The notes beneath the pieces are model-generated. The model had not been told where the DNA came from. It worked only from the letters and a program-made list of their open reading frames with translations, and made no database searches. Position numbers and translations under genes: made by a program. DNA of 64,000 nucleotides, taken from NCBI RefSeq assembly GCF_030142045.1, contig NZ_CP126242.1, positions 1,736,001-1,800,000 of the forward strand, written 5' to 3'. Below are positions 1-7,477 of this stretch, in pieces; within the stretch, counting starts at the first letter, position 1, and every line of letters begins with the position of its first letter. The stretch comes from Arthrobacter sp. zg-Y919. Its GTDB lineage: Bacteria; Actinomycetota; Actinomycetes; Actinomycetales; Micrococcaceae.

Positions 1-1
1 G

Positions 2-1195
2 GCCAGGCTCATTCAAGTCGAGCTTCAGAAGGAAGAAGATGCGTTTCTTATCTTCGAAACCCTAAATACGCGGGGGGCTGATCTTCAACTCCGGGATTTG
101 GTAAAGAACGATCTCGTTAGAGGCATCAGTACAAACCGACAGGATCGAAATAACGTTGTTCAACGCTGGGAATCGATCATGAACCACGTGGTAGCAACGG
201 ACTCTGCAATTGACGCTGCGGATAGCTTCATATGGCAGTCGTGGAACTCGCGCCGGGAGGCCGTTCGACAAAATGAACTCTATAAGTCTCTCCGAAACAT
301 ACTTAAAACTGACCCCGAGAAGCATCTGACATATTTGAGCGAGCTGGAAGTCGACGCTCGGACATTCACGTTCCTTGAAGGAAATAGCGTAAACTTTCCT
401 GCCGAAGTTCGCGGCACTCGGAGCGCCTTATCGATTCCCGCGGTGCAAGACAGTCTTGTTGCATTAAACGTATTTAATGTGTCGGTAGCTAACTCAGCCG
501 TAATGGCACTCATCAGAGTATACGACTCCACACGTTTCATATCCAGAAAGAGCCTTATAAATACTCTGCGGGCAATCGAAAACTTTCATTTCCAGTTTAC
601 GCAGTTAGCATCGAGCTCCTCCACCGGCGGGACGAGACAGAGATATAATACATTTGCTGTTCAGCTGGAGAGAGCCCGCTCTACGGCCACCGCAACTCTT
701 GCCATCAACGGGCTTATTGAACGTTTACGCGAAAGCACTCCTGACGCGGTAAAACTCACGTCTGCGTTCGAGAAACTTTTTTATGCGCCGTCGCTTCGAC
801 TCAACCAAAGCCAAAAGAAGCGTGGTCGGCAAGACGTTATTAGGTACGTACTTCTAACACTCGCACGGCACGACAATACCGTGGCAAGATCGCGAACAAC
901 GTCCGACTGGACTATAGAACACATCCGCCCTCAGGCGGGTGCCGAAGCAAACATAAATGATCCTGCCTTTTCAATAGGCAATTTGACCCTGCTAACCAGC
1001 GCCGCCAATGGTAACGTAGCGGATGGAAACTTTGCCGCGAAACGCGAGAAACTTCGGACAGCGTCAGCTCTGAAGGACCCAGTTTTGGAGAGCTGGATAG
1101 ACGATGCAGGAGTCGTGGAGTTGAGCGACGAAGCAATCGCTCACCGCGCTGCGTCTTTAGCCCGCCACGCTATCAGTTCGGTGTGGGCCATTTGA
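2..1195 (+). CDS. GmrSD-like DUF262/DUF1524 protein, 5' truncated by window
   Basis: This is the C-terminal part of a DUF262/DUF1524 (GmrSD type IV restriction) protein. The reading frame is open from base 2, so the gene starts before the window; the TTG at 98 is internal. The first codons read IFETLNTRGADLQLRDLVKN, the signature that closes the DUF262 ParB-like nucleotide-binding domain. Near the C-terminus are WTIEHIRPQ and then GNLTLLTSAANG with a following NFAAKREK, the His/Asn pattern of the DUF1524 HNH nuclease domain. Family members cleave modified DNA using nucleotide hydrolysis. Base composition is clearly more AT-rich than the rest of the window, which suggests horizontal acquisition. 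Whether the missing N-terminus is intact cannot be seen. Confidence 0.85.
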   Translation, partial: ARLIQVELQKEEDAFLIFETLNTRGADLQLRDLVKNDLVRGISTNRQDRNNVVQRWESIMNHVVATDSAIDAADSFIWQSWNSRREAVRQNELYKSLRNILKTDPEKHLTYLSELEVDARTFTFLEGNSVNFPAEVRGTRSALSIPAVQDSLVALNVFNVSVANSAVMALIRVYDSTRFISRKSLINTLRAIENFHFQFTQLASSSSTGGTRQRYNTFAVQLERARSTATATLAINGLIERLRESTPDAVKLTSAFEKLFYAPSLRLNQSQKKRGRQDVIRYVLLTLARHDNTVARSRTTSDWTIEHIRPQAGAEANINDPAFSIGNLTLLTSAANGNVADGNFAAKREKLRTASALKDPVLESWIDDAGVVELSDEAIAHRAASLARHAISSVWAI

Positions 1196-1274
1196 TAGAT
1201 AACTGAGGCTGAGCTAGTTGTACCGACCGCGGGATTTAGTGACATCCACGGCGAGGCACAGCGACATAAGAAAA

Positions 1275-1320
1275 ACCTCCGGGTGAGGTGCAGCTTGTCT
1301 AGAGCACACCACCCGGAGGT
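1275..1320. repeat. Inverted repeat upstream of IS481 remnant
   Basis: A perfect 11-bp inverted repeat, ACCTCCGGGTG at 1275-1285 and its complement at 1310-1320, with a 24-nt loop. It lies between the restriction gene and the transposase remnant. It could be a terminator, although no T-tract follows, or part of the upstream end of the insertion sequence. I cannot choose between these. Confidence 0.45.
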
Positions 1321-1325
1321 CTTCA

Positions 1326-1560
1326 ATGTCCCGAACCAATGCCATATTCACTCACGCTCGAGGTCATCTGTTCCTGGCACGCTGCGTCATGGAAGACCAT
1401 GGGTCTTTACGGCGGGCAGCTGTACGCTTCCGGGTCTCTGCCACAACGGCAGCCCGGTGGGCGGCGCGTTCCGTGAACTGGGCTCCGCGGGCATGGCAGA
1501 CCGTTTCCAGCTGCCGCCCGCAGCCCGGGCCGGGTCGGCAGCCGGACTGAACGGCGGATC
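1326..1560 (+). pseudogene. IS481-family transposase N-terminal remnant, frameshifted
   Basis: The ATG at 1326 begins MSRTNAIFTHARGHLFLARC and continues through RRAAVRFRVSATTAARW, which matches the start and first helix-turn-helix of IS481/IS3-like transposases. After about 1465 the similarity moves to another forward frame (FRELGSAGMADR). This is a frameshift, and the frame then dies without the DDE catalytic domain, so the element is a decayed fragment. It sits between a low-GC restriction gene and an ECF sigma gene pair, a typical accessory-region junction. The rest of 1196-1773 shows no intact gene. Confidence 0.6.
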
Positions 1561-1678
1561 ATCCCCAGTTCGTCAGCAGACAGTCGGCCGTGTCCCTAAC
1601 GTTTACGTCAATACAGCTAGTCCTGTTGGCCGGCTAATCTAATTCCACCTTCGTGCTCTCCTACAGTTGTCCCGTCCA

Positions 1679-1705
1679 TGTCGAAATCCCCACCCCCGTT
1701 CCGTC
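1679..1705 (+). promoter_or_regulatory. Candidate ECF42-dependent promoter
   Basis: TGTCGA at 1679-1684 is followed after 17 bases by CGTC at 1702-1705. I recall TGTCGA and CGA/TC being reported as the -35 and -10 motifs of ECF42 sigma factors. It lies about 70 bases upstream of the DGPF gene that precedes an ECF42-like sigma gene, as expected for autoregulation. The match is by eye only. Confidence 0.5.
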
Positions 1706-1773
1706 CCAGCAGTGACACAGCCACAATGGCCGTGTCGTGGGGGAACAGTTGCAGGAGAACAAGGGAGACCGTC

Positions 1774-2181
1774 ATGGCGAAGTATCTATTGCTCAAGCAT
1801 TACCGCGGCGCACCGGAAGCGCTCAACAACGTCCCGATGGACCAGTGGACACCGGACGAAGTCACAGCCCACATGCAGTTCATGACGGACTTCGCCGAAC
1901 GTCTGCAGGCCAACGGCGAATACGTCGAGGGCCAGGCGCTCTCCCCCGAAGGAGCCTTCGTGCGGTACGACGGCGAGGGCCGGCCCCCGGTGACTGACGG
2001 ACCGTTCGCCGAAACCAAGGACCTGATCGCGGGCTGGTTCGCCATCGACGTGGACGACTATGACCGCGCCGTCGCCCTGGCCGGAGAACTGTCCGCCGCG
2101 CCGGCCGCCGGCGGGAAGCCGCTGCACGAGTGGATCGAGGTCCGTCCGTTCCTAGCCGCGCCCGTCACGATCACGGAATAA
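1774..2181 (+). CDS. YCII-related DGPF domain protein (ECF42-associated)
   Basis: A 135-residue YCII/DGPF family protein. The diagnostic DGPF motif is present in VTDGPFAETKDLIAGWFAI, followed by an alpha-beta C-terminal half ending in EWIEVRPF. DGPF proteins are small ferredoxin-fold proteins of uncertain biochemical role that occur next to ECF42 sigma factors. The start at 1774 is preferred because AGGGAGA lies just upstream; an in-frame ATG at 1678 would place coding sequence over the candidate promoter. The stop is 6 bases before the GTG of the sigma gene, so the two are almost certainly one operon. Confidence 0.85.
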   Translation: MAKYLLLKHYRGAPEALNNVPMDQWTPDEVTAHMQFMTDFAERLQANGEYVEGQALSPEGAFVRYDGEGRPPVTDGPFAETKDLIAGWFAIDVDDYDRAVALAGELSAAPAAGGKPLHEWIEVRPFLAAPVTITE

Positions 2182-2187
2182 CCTCCC

Positions 2188-3357
2188 GTGGAGGAAAGCC
2201 AGCTGCGGGTCCTCACCCCGCAGGTCATCGCCGTCCTCGTCCGCCGCGGAGCCGACTTCGCCGCGGCCGAGGACGCGGTGCAGGACGCCCTGCTCGAAGC
2301 CCTGCGTACCTGGCCAACGACTTCGCCCCGGGATCCGAAGGGCTGGCTGGTCACCGCCGCGTGGCGGAAGTTCCTGGACGCCATCCGCGCGGAGACGTCC
2401 CGCCGTCGTCGTGAGCTAAAAACCGACGCCGAACCCGCGCCCGGCGTCGTCGGCTCCACCGATGACACGCTGCAGCTGTATTTCCTCTGCGCCCACCCGT
2501 CGCTGTCCCCGTCCTCAGCGGTCGCGTTGACTCTGCGGGCCGTGGGCGGGCTGACCACCCGGCAGATCGCCGCCGCGTATCTGGTGGGCGAGGCCACCAT
2601 GGCCCAGCGCATCAGCCGGGCCAAACGGACCATCGCCGGAGTCCGATTGAATACAGTCCGCTTCGATACGCCCGGGGACGTCGCGACCGTGCTGCGCGTC
2701 CTGTATCTGGTCTTCAACGAGGGCTACTCGGGCGACGTCGACCTCGCCGCCGAAGCCATCCGGCTCACCCGCCAGCTGGCCGCCGCCGTCGACCATCCCG
2801 AGGTGCAGGGACTGCTGGCGCTCATGCTGCTGCACCACGCCCGCCGTCCCGCACGGACCGACGACGGCGGCCGGCTGATCCCGCTGGCACGGCAGGACCG
2901 CGGCCGCTGGGATACCCGACTGATCACCGAAGGAATAGGCATCCTGCAGCGGGCGCTGGCCCGTGACCGGCTCGGTGAATACCAGACCCAGGCCGCCGTC
3001 GCCGCCCTGCACGCGGACGCCCAGAAGCCGGAGGACACCGACTGGCCGCAGATCGTGCAGTGGTACGACGAGCTGGTCCGGCTCACGGACAGTCCGGTCG
3101 CGAGACTGAACCGGGCCGTCGCCGTCGGCGAGGCGGACGGGGCACGCGCCGGCCTGGCCGCCCTGGCTGAACTGGACCCGTCACTCCCCCGGCACACCGC
3201 GGCGCGGGCGTACCTCCACGAGAAGAACGGCGACGCCGGACAGGCCGCAAGGCTCTATGCCGAAGCCGCCCTGCTGGCACCGAACCTGGCCGAACGCGAG
3301 CACCTCACCCTGCAGGCCGCCCGGCTTAATGCTCCTCATGGGAACCGCCATCCTTAA
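2188..3357 (+). CDS. ECF42-type RNA polymerase sigma factor with C-terminal extension
   Basis: A 389-residue sigma-70 family factor. The N-terminal part carries region 2 (AAEDAVQDALLEAL, then WLVTAAWRKFLDAIR) and region 4 (LRAVGGLTTRQIAAAYLV, AQRISRAKRTI). About 200 further residues follow, rich in short Ala/Leu helical repeats (RLNRAVAVGEADG, AARAYLHEKNGDAGQAARLY), as in the TPR-like extension typical of ECF42. No anti-sigma factor is visible nearby; this group is thought to be controlled through its extension and the DGPF partners. The start is GTG, with a GGAG-rich leader overlapping the end of the DGPF gene. Confidence 0.88.
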   Translation: MEESQLRVLTPQVIAVLVRRGADFAAAEDAVQDALLEALRTWPTTSPRDPKGWLVTAAWRKFLDAIRAETSRRRRELKTDAEPAPGVVGSTDDTLQLYFLCAHPSLSPSSAVALTLRAVGGLTTRQIAAAYLVGEATMAQRISRAKRTIAGVRLNTVRFDTPGDVATVLRVLYLVFNEGYSGDVDLAAEAIRLTRQLAAAVDHPEVQGLLALMLLHHARRPARTDDGGRLIPLARQDRGRWDTRLITEGIGILQRALARDRLGEYQTQAAVAALHADAQKPEDTDWPQIVQWYDELVRLTDSPVARLNRAVAVGEADGARAGLAALAELDPSLPRHTAARAYLHEKNGDAGQAARLYAEAALLAPNLAEREHLTLQAARLNAPHGNRHP

Positions 3358-3363
3358 CTGTTC

Positions 3364-3636
3364 TTAGGTGTCCCCCTGCATCCGAGCCAGTTCGGCTTGA
3401 ACACGCCGGTCCGAAACGGCAGGACGGCGGGTGTAAATGGGAATCCCCCACGCGACTGCGGCGATGAGTATCCCCAGGATCGGCCATGCCGGCCAGAAAT
3501 AGCCACCCGGCGTCGTGAAGTACCAGATGGCTATCTGGACGGCGGCGAGAACTATCCAGAGCCCGACCACCCCCTTGTAGACCGTTTTCGCAATGACGCG
3601 CCGACGCGCGATCTCATAGTTGTCCGGTGTCGACAT
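3364..3636 (-). CDS. Small 2TM-domain membrane protein
   Basis: A 90-residue protein with two hydrophobic segments (VYKGVVGLWIVLAAVQIAIW and FWPAWPILGILIAAVAWGI) separated by a short turn, preceded by an Arg-rich amphipathic start. This layout resembles the 2TM domain family. The start at 3636 is chosen because GAGGGAGAC lies just upstream; a longer frame to 3696 has no such site. It is convergent with the sigma gene, with 6 bases between the stops. Function unknown. Confidence 0.7.
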   Translation of the reverse strand: MSTPDNYEIARRRVIAKTVYKGVVGLWIVLAAVQIAIWYFTTPGGYFWPAWPILGILIAAVAWGIPIYTRRPAVSDRRVQAELARMQGDT

Positions 3637-3896
3637 GGCGTTGTCTCCCTCTCGTATTGGGCTTGTCCACTCATTGCGGCCGTCACGCGTAGTCAAAAGG
3701 CTGACTCGGACGATCTATTGGAGACGCTACGCACCCTGGCATTCCGCAGCCAGGGCCTTGTTGAGCCGGGGGCCTGACGGGACCACCCCTTGCACTACCG
3801 TCCCCGGCCTCCGCGTAGCCCCGGCTGGGCGCATAAACCGGCAGGTCGGTAAAGTTTTTGATGGCCAGATCCCCCGCACCGAGAGTAAGACCCCAC

Positions 3897-4466
3897 ATGA
3901 GCAAGCACGCAGCCCCCGAATGCCCCGAGCCGACGCCGGTCCCCCACCCCGAACGCACGGTCACCGTGTGGGAGGACGGCGTGGAACTGAACTTCACCTT
4001 CGCCGACTGCATGAAGTACCACGGCCCGGGTTTCCCCGGCGGCGTCGCGCATGCCTTCGCAGCGCTCGGCCGGGCGCTGCCGGAGCTTGCCGCCCGCACC
4101 CCGGACGGCCGCGTCGAGCGCCGCGCCATCCGGATCCGCACTCCCTTCGGCGGGCCCGGCGGCCGGGACGCCTTCGAGCTCGTCACCCGCGCGGTCACCG
4201 GCGACCGGTTCGCCGTACTGCCGGAACTCGCCCGGCCCGAGCGCGGCAACACCCTGGCCCGCTACGTGTTCGAAATCAGCGCCGGGGACGCCACCGTCAC
4301 GTGCGTGCTCCGGGACGAAGGCATCGTCGCGGGCGAATTCATCGAACTGACCGCCAAGCCGGACAAGACTGCCGCCGAGCTGGCCCATCTGGAGGTCCTC
4401 AAGCGCGAGATGCGGGACCGGATCCTCGAGCGCGACCCGGAGATGGTCTACGACCTGGAGGGCTGA
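3897..4466 (+). CDS. Conserved hypothetical protein, about 189 aa
   Basis: I do not recognise a named family. The protein is soluble, acidic and without signal peptide or membrane segments. Notable stretches are FTFADCMKYHGPGFPGGVAH, which has one Cys and one His in a glycine-rich loop, and RTPFGGPGGRDAFELVTRAV. The C-terminus (KREMRDRILERDPEMVYDL) looks helical. The conserved-looking Cys/His loop may bind a ligand or metal; this is inference. The start at 3897 follows a GAGAGTAAGA leader; an in-frame ATG at 3861 is possible. Confidence 0.6.
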   Translation: MSKHAAPECPEPTPVPHPERTVTVWEDGVELNFTFADCMKYHGPGFPGGVAHAFAALGRALPELAARTPDGRVERRAIRIRTPFGGPGGRDAFELVTRAVTGDRFAVLPELARPERGNTLARYVFEISAGDATVTCVLRDEGIVAGEFIELTAKPDKTAAELAHLEVLKREMRDRILERDPEMVYDLEG

Positions 4467-4476
4467 CTCCGAAACA

Positions 4477-4522
4477 CATAACCCTTGCTTGGGAACAACC
4501 AAACACTTACTGTTGGGTTATG
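4477..4522. promoter_or_regulatory. Candidate autoregulatory operator of Xre/RES module
   Basis: CATAACCC at 4477-4484 and its exact complement GGGTTATG at 4515-4522 form an 8-bp inverted repeat. The right arm includes the ATG of the antitoxin gene. The interval is AT-richer than its surroundings, as expected for a promoter. Antitoxins of Xre/RES pairs commonly repress their own operon, so this is a plausible binding site. Confidence 0.45.
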
Positions 4523-5026
4523 AGTGCAGCAGTAGAGGACTTTACCGGCACGGTACGTATCGGCGGCCTGGACGTCGAGATTCACAAAGGGCGCGGTGTC
4601 CTCCCGAAAGGAACCTCCGTAGTTAGTTCCGGGCGACCAAAGCGCCCGCGCAAGCCGGCCGGCCGCAACGTGCAGGTGAAGGCGATCAGGGACGTTGACG
4701 CGTATGGCCCACAGGCGGTAGCGAGCAGGGTGGTGGAGGCATTGGGTAATAACGTCACCGCTAAGCTCCTGGCTGTTTCTCAGGACCGGCCTGGCCGCTG
4801 GATCGCCGGTGTCGACCGCCCGTCCGAGACCAACCGCGCCAAGCTTGCTGATCTGGATACACTGGTTGGCCATTTGCTGACCACCTTTACCCCCGACCAG
4901 GCGGCACTGTGGCTCGAGGGCAGCGACCCTTTCCTACGGGCGCGGCCCATCGACGTCTTCACGCAGGAGGGGCCAGCCAGGCTTATTGACGCGATGAAGT
5001 CCTACGAGCAGGGCGCATTCGCCTAA
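4520..5026 (+). CDS. Xre/MbcA/ParS-type antitoxin of RES toxin pair
   Basis: A 168-residue protein. The N-terminal ~60 residues are low-complexity and basic (SGRPKRPRKPAGRNVQVKA). They are followed by a helical DNA-binding region (NVTAKLLAVSQDRPGRWIAG) and the MbcA/ParS/Xre C-terminal toxin-binding domain, recognisable by ALWLEGSDPFLRARPIDV and the closing ARLIDAMKSYEQGAFA. Family members neutralise RES-domain toxins and repress their operon. The stop codon is directly followed by the ATG of the toxin with no spacer, so the two are translationally coupled. Confidence 0.82.
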   Translation: MSAAVEDFTGTVRIGGLDVEIHKGRGVLPKGTSVVSSGRPKRPRKPAGRNVQVKAIRDVDAYGPQAVASRVVEALGNNVTAKLLAVSQDRPGRWIAGVDRPSETNRAKLADLDTLVGHLLTTFTPDQAALWLEGSDPFLRARPIDVFTQEGPARLIDAMKSYEQGAFA

Positions 5027-5587
5027 ATGGAGTTCTACCGCGTCCTGAACTGGGATCCTTCGGCTACGGATGCCAGTGAGAACGGGCATCCTCTGTTCGT
5101 GTGGCCGGACCAGGGTAACGGCAGGGTGGACGATCCTACCCGGGACTATCTGGTGCTGTACGTAGGCTCCCACCCCGAAGCGGCTGTCGCGGAAGCACTG
5201 GGGCGGTTTCCGATATGGAAACCGGCGGTGCTGGATGTTCCGCGTGCTGCACCAGCTGGCAGCCGGAAAGCTCTTGTGAAATATGTGGGTACACCAAGGC
5301 TGCTTGATCTGGATGACCCTGGCGTTCTTCTGGATCTCGGTCTCCGGCCCAGCCAAATCGTCACGCGCGAATACGCGGTAACGCAACAATGGTCACGCAC
5401 TATCTTTGAGACCAATCAACACGACGGCGTCTCCTGGTGGTCCTTTTACGGATCCCAATGGGCTTCGATCGGTCTATGGGATTGGACATCCCTGTCCGTG
5501 GAAGGCGACCCGGAGATCCTCACCCTCGACCATCCCGCTGTGGAAGCTGCTGCGGCCGAAATCGTTCGGACGATCCCGCCCAGATAA
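5027..5587 (+). CDS. RES-domain toxin
   Basis: A 186-residue RES-family protein. It shows the conserved Arg near the start (EFYRVLNWDP), the Glu of YVGSHPEAAVAEALGRF, and a Ser region in DGVSWWSFYGSQWASIGLWD. RES toxins such as MbcT degrade NAD+ and stop growth. The protein is soluble and of usual length. It begins immediately after the antitoxin stop, in a two-gene operon. Solo activity or inactivation cannot be judged from sequence, but all blocks I expect are present. Confidence 0.85.
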   Translation: MEFYRVLNWDPSATDASENGHPLFVWPDQGNGRVDDPTRDYLVLYVGSHPEAAVAEALGRFPIWKPAVLDVPRAAPAGSRKALVKYVGTPRLLDLDDPGVLLDLGLRPSQIVTREYAVTQQWSRTIFETNQHDGVSWWSFYGSQWASIGLWDWTSLSVEGDPEILTLDHPAVEAAAAEIVRTIPPR

Positions 5588-5604
5588 CGTGGCATTCCTC
5601 GTCG

Positions 5605-5844
5605 TCATTGCCCGGACGCCCGTCCGCGCACAGTCACTAAGAGATCGCCCACCTGGCAGTCCAAGGCATTGCAGATGGCGGTCAGGGTGGAGAACCGGAT
5701 GGCCTTGGCCCGGTCATTCTTGAGCACCGACAGATTCACGAGGCTGACTCCGACCTGCCGGCTCAGTTCCGTCAGCGTCATGCCCCGCACTTCCAGAAGC
5801 TCGTCGAGCCGGCAGTGGATGTTCGAGGAATCATCCGCCGGCAT
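5605..5844 (-). CDS. YozG-like Cro/C1-type HTH regulator
   Basis: A 79-residue DNA-binding protein with a single helix-turn-helix (LDELLEVRGMTLTELSRQVG, then VNLSVLKNDRAKAIRFSTL) and the usual ending ICNALDCQVGDLLV. This is the compact Cro/C1 type often found directly downstream of DUF2975 membrane proteins. Its ATG overlaps the TAA of the upstream membrane gene by one base, which indicates translational coupling. It is convergent with the RES toxin gene, with 17 bases between the stops. Confidence 0.82.
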   Translation of the reverse strand: MPADDSSNIHCRLDELLEVRGMTLTELSRQVGVSLVNLSVLKNDRAKAIRFSTLTAICNALDCQVGDLLVTVRGRASGQ

Positions 5845-6479
5845 TAGACCAGGCCGTCCGTATCCTGCTGAATCCGGCGACCGTATTGGAAAACCCCCGC
5901 AACCAGTATCAGGACGAGGCTAAGGACCAGCGGCCAAGGGCTCAGCGTGCCCTCAAAGAGGACCATTTCGTCGCCCGCCTGCCGCTCCATAACAACCAGG
6001 TCCGCCACGCGGGGCAACGCGATTCCGTAGAGGCCCTGGCTAAACGTCCCTACCAGCAGCAAGACGATACCGCAGGCACCGATGATCCTCACGGACACCG
6101 CGGTGAACAGGACCGCGCTGCGGAGCCGATAGGCCAACAGGAATATCAATGCCTGGACGGCGAGCACACCTGCCTGGCGCAGCGCTGAAGAGCAAGCCAG
6201 TAGCGCTGCAGGACCGGAAGGAAGAGCGGGAACCGTAGCCATCAGTGTTGTGTAGTGCCCCGTCACGCCGGCGCTCAGCCCGTCCACGCTCTGGTCCCGT
6301 GCGCTGACCGGAAGCTCCAGCGTCACCGGGCCCGTGAAGTACCCGGCGATTTCGAAGATTGAAAAGGCAGTGCTGACGACCGCGGCCAATGCCGCCACAA
6401 TCATGAATACGGTCGCGTCCGTTCGCGAAACGATTCTCTTTTCGCCTGCCCGGGCGCCGGTGTCTTTCATCAGCTTCAT
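5844..6479 (-). CDS. DUF2975-like membrane protein
   Basis: A 211-residue membrane protein with four hydrophobic segments: TVFMIVAALAAVVSTAFSIF, AGVLAVQALIFLLAYRL, TAVSVRIIGACGIVLLLVG and PWPLVLSLVLILVAGVF. An extracytoplasmic loop lies after the first. Layout and context match DUF2975 proteins, which pair with a small YozG-like regulator, here the next gene. Biochemical role unknown; a membrane signal-sensing role is only inferred. The leader has GGGGGACC before the ATG. Confidence 0.65.
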   Translation of the reverse strand: MKLMKDTGARAGEKRIVSRTDATVFMIVAALAAVVSTAFSIFEIAGYFTGPVTLELPVSARDQSVDGLSAGVTGHYTTLMATVPALPSGPAALLACSSALRQAGVLAVQALIFLLAYRLRSAVLFTAVSVRIIGACGIVLLLVGTFSQGLYGIALPRVADLVVMERQAGDEMVLFEGTLSPWPLVLSLVLILVAGVFQYGRRIQQDTDGLV

Positions 6480-6488
6480 GGTCCCCCA

Positions 6489-6519
6489 TATCGACTTTCG
6501 TTATTACCGATTGTCGATA
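6489..6519. promoter_or_regulatory. Inverted repeat upstream of DUF2975 gene
   Basis: TATCGAC at 6489-6495 and its complement GTCGATA at 6513-6519 flank an AT-rich 17-base spacer just upstream of the membrane protein start. It could be the operator for the HTH regulator encoded in the same operon. Low-confidence visual call. Confidence 0.35.
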
Positions 6520-6647
6520 ACCTACACGGTTCCGGCGTCAGTGGCACCCCCTGCAGTCTCACTCTCGCCGTCCAACCCGGCGGACGTTAGGCTCCTGCCC
6601 CTGGGACCGGGCGGATTGGGAAGCCCGCCATCTTCGGAAGGACCTCC

Positions 6648-6953
6648 ATGAGTACTGTGCGGACATGGCGGGGCCTTGTGCGCAGCCATGACCTTGAGAC
6701 ATACGCCGAATACGTTCGGGAAACCGGGATCAACGAATACCGCGCCACGGCCGGCAACCTCGGCGCCTGGATTCTCACCCGCAGCCTGGACGGGGACCGC
6801 AGCGAGATTGTCACCGTCTCGCTGTGGGTATCGCTCGATGCGATTCGCGCCTTCGCGGGCGCCGACGTCGGCCGCGCCGTCTTCTATCCCGAGGACGACC
6901 GCTTCCTGCTGGAGCGTGACCACACGGTGTCGCACTATTCTCTCGCGGACTAG
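6648..6953 (+). CDS. Antibiotic biosynthesis monooxygenase-like (ABM) protein
   Basis: A 101-residue protein with the dimeric alpha-beta barrel pattern. It starts with a strand of the form VRTWRGLVR, has a helix over LETYAEYVRETGINEYRATAG, then SEIVTVSLWVSLDAIRAFAG and a final His-containing strand DHTVSHYSLAD. Similar small proteins are annotated as ABM-domain or hypothetical; the substrate is unknown. The gene stands alone on the plus strand behind an AGGACCTCC ribosome site and is followed by a strong hairpin. Confidence 0.6.
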   Translation: MSTVRTWRGLVRSHDLETYAEYVRETGINEYRATAGNLGAWILTRSLDGDRSEIVTVSLWVSLDAIRAFAGADVGRAVFYPEDDRFLLERDHTVSHYSLAD

Positions 6954-7026
6954 CGGGCGGCTAACGGTTCACGGATCCGGCGCTGATATTGCCTTTGGCC
7001 GGAACTGCCGGACCCGTTTAAAAGCC

Positions 7027-7062
7027 GATGCCCGTGTTCCGGTGAGGGAACACGGGCATCGA
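7027..7062. terminator. Strong hairpin between convergent genes
   Basis: A perfect 15-bp stem (arms 7027-7041 and 7048-7062, GATGCCCGTGTTCC type) with a 6-base loop lies between the ABM-like gene and the convergent EthD gene. No long T-tract follows on either side, but the position and stability suggest a bidirectional terminator. Confidence 0.7.
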
Positions 7063-7104
7063 CACCAAGTGAATCCGGGTCAAAAGCAGGCAACAGTCCG
7101 CCGC

Positions 7105-7410
7105 CTAGCCCTCTTCCACCTCCGAAAACAAGCCCATGAACGTGGTCTTGGTCGCCGTCAGCTGACCGAAGAGGTCACCCGCGGCGGGGGTGGTCACCGC
7201 AGCCGAGGCGTCCTCGTAGCTGTCGAAGTACAGGTCAAGGGTCCGGTGGGCAGGAGTGGGAGAACCGTCCTCCTTCGGCCAGACCTTTCCGGCCTCGTAC
7301 CGGCGCAGCTTCGGAAGCTGCTTGGCACTGTCGGCGATGCCTTTGTAGGCAGCCTCAAAGGCCTCGGGGTCTGCGGGATTGTTGATAACAAGCGTGATCT
7401 TGGTGCTCAT
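7105..7410 (-). CDS. EthD-family protein
   Basis: A 101-residue EthD-like ferredoxin-fold protein. It opens ITLVINNPADPEAFEAAY, has a central KQLPKLRRYEAGKVWPKEDG, and ends with a helix followed by SEVEEG. EthD proteins accompany oxidative degradation systems; their exact reaction is usually unknown. The start at 7410 is supported by GAAAGGAAAG just upstream, while the longer frame to 7560 runs into the previous gene. It is the last gene of a four-gene minus-strand cluster. Confidence 0.75.
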   Translation of the reverse strand: MSTKITLVINNPADPEAFEAAYKGIADSAKQLPKLRRYEAGKVWPKEDGSPTPAHRTLDLYFDSYEDASAAVTTPAAGDLFGQLTATKTTFMGLFSEVEEG

Positions 7411-7477
7411 AGCGGTCTTTCCTTTCGAGGGATCGTGGTGAAGGTGGTAGAAGTTTCCGTGCGGGCCGGGCGGTTGT

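Noticed and set aside
1283..1642. 119-codon frame overlapping the transposase remnant
   Set aside because: It only carries the second half of the frameshifted IS481 fragment; not a separate gene.
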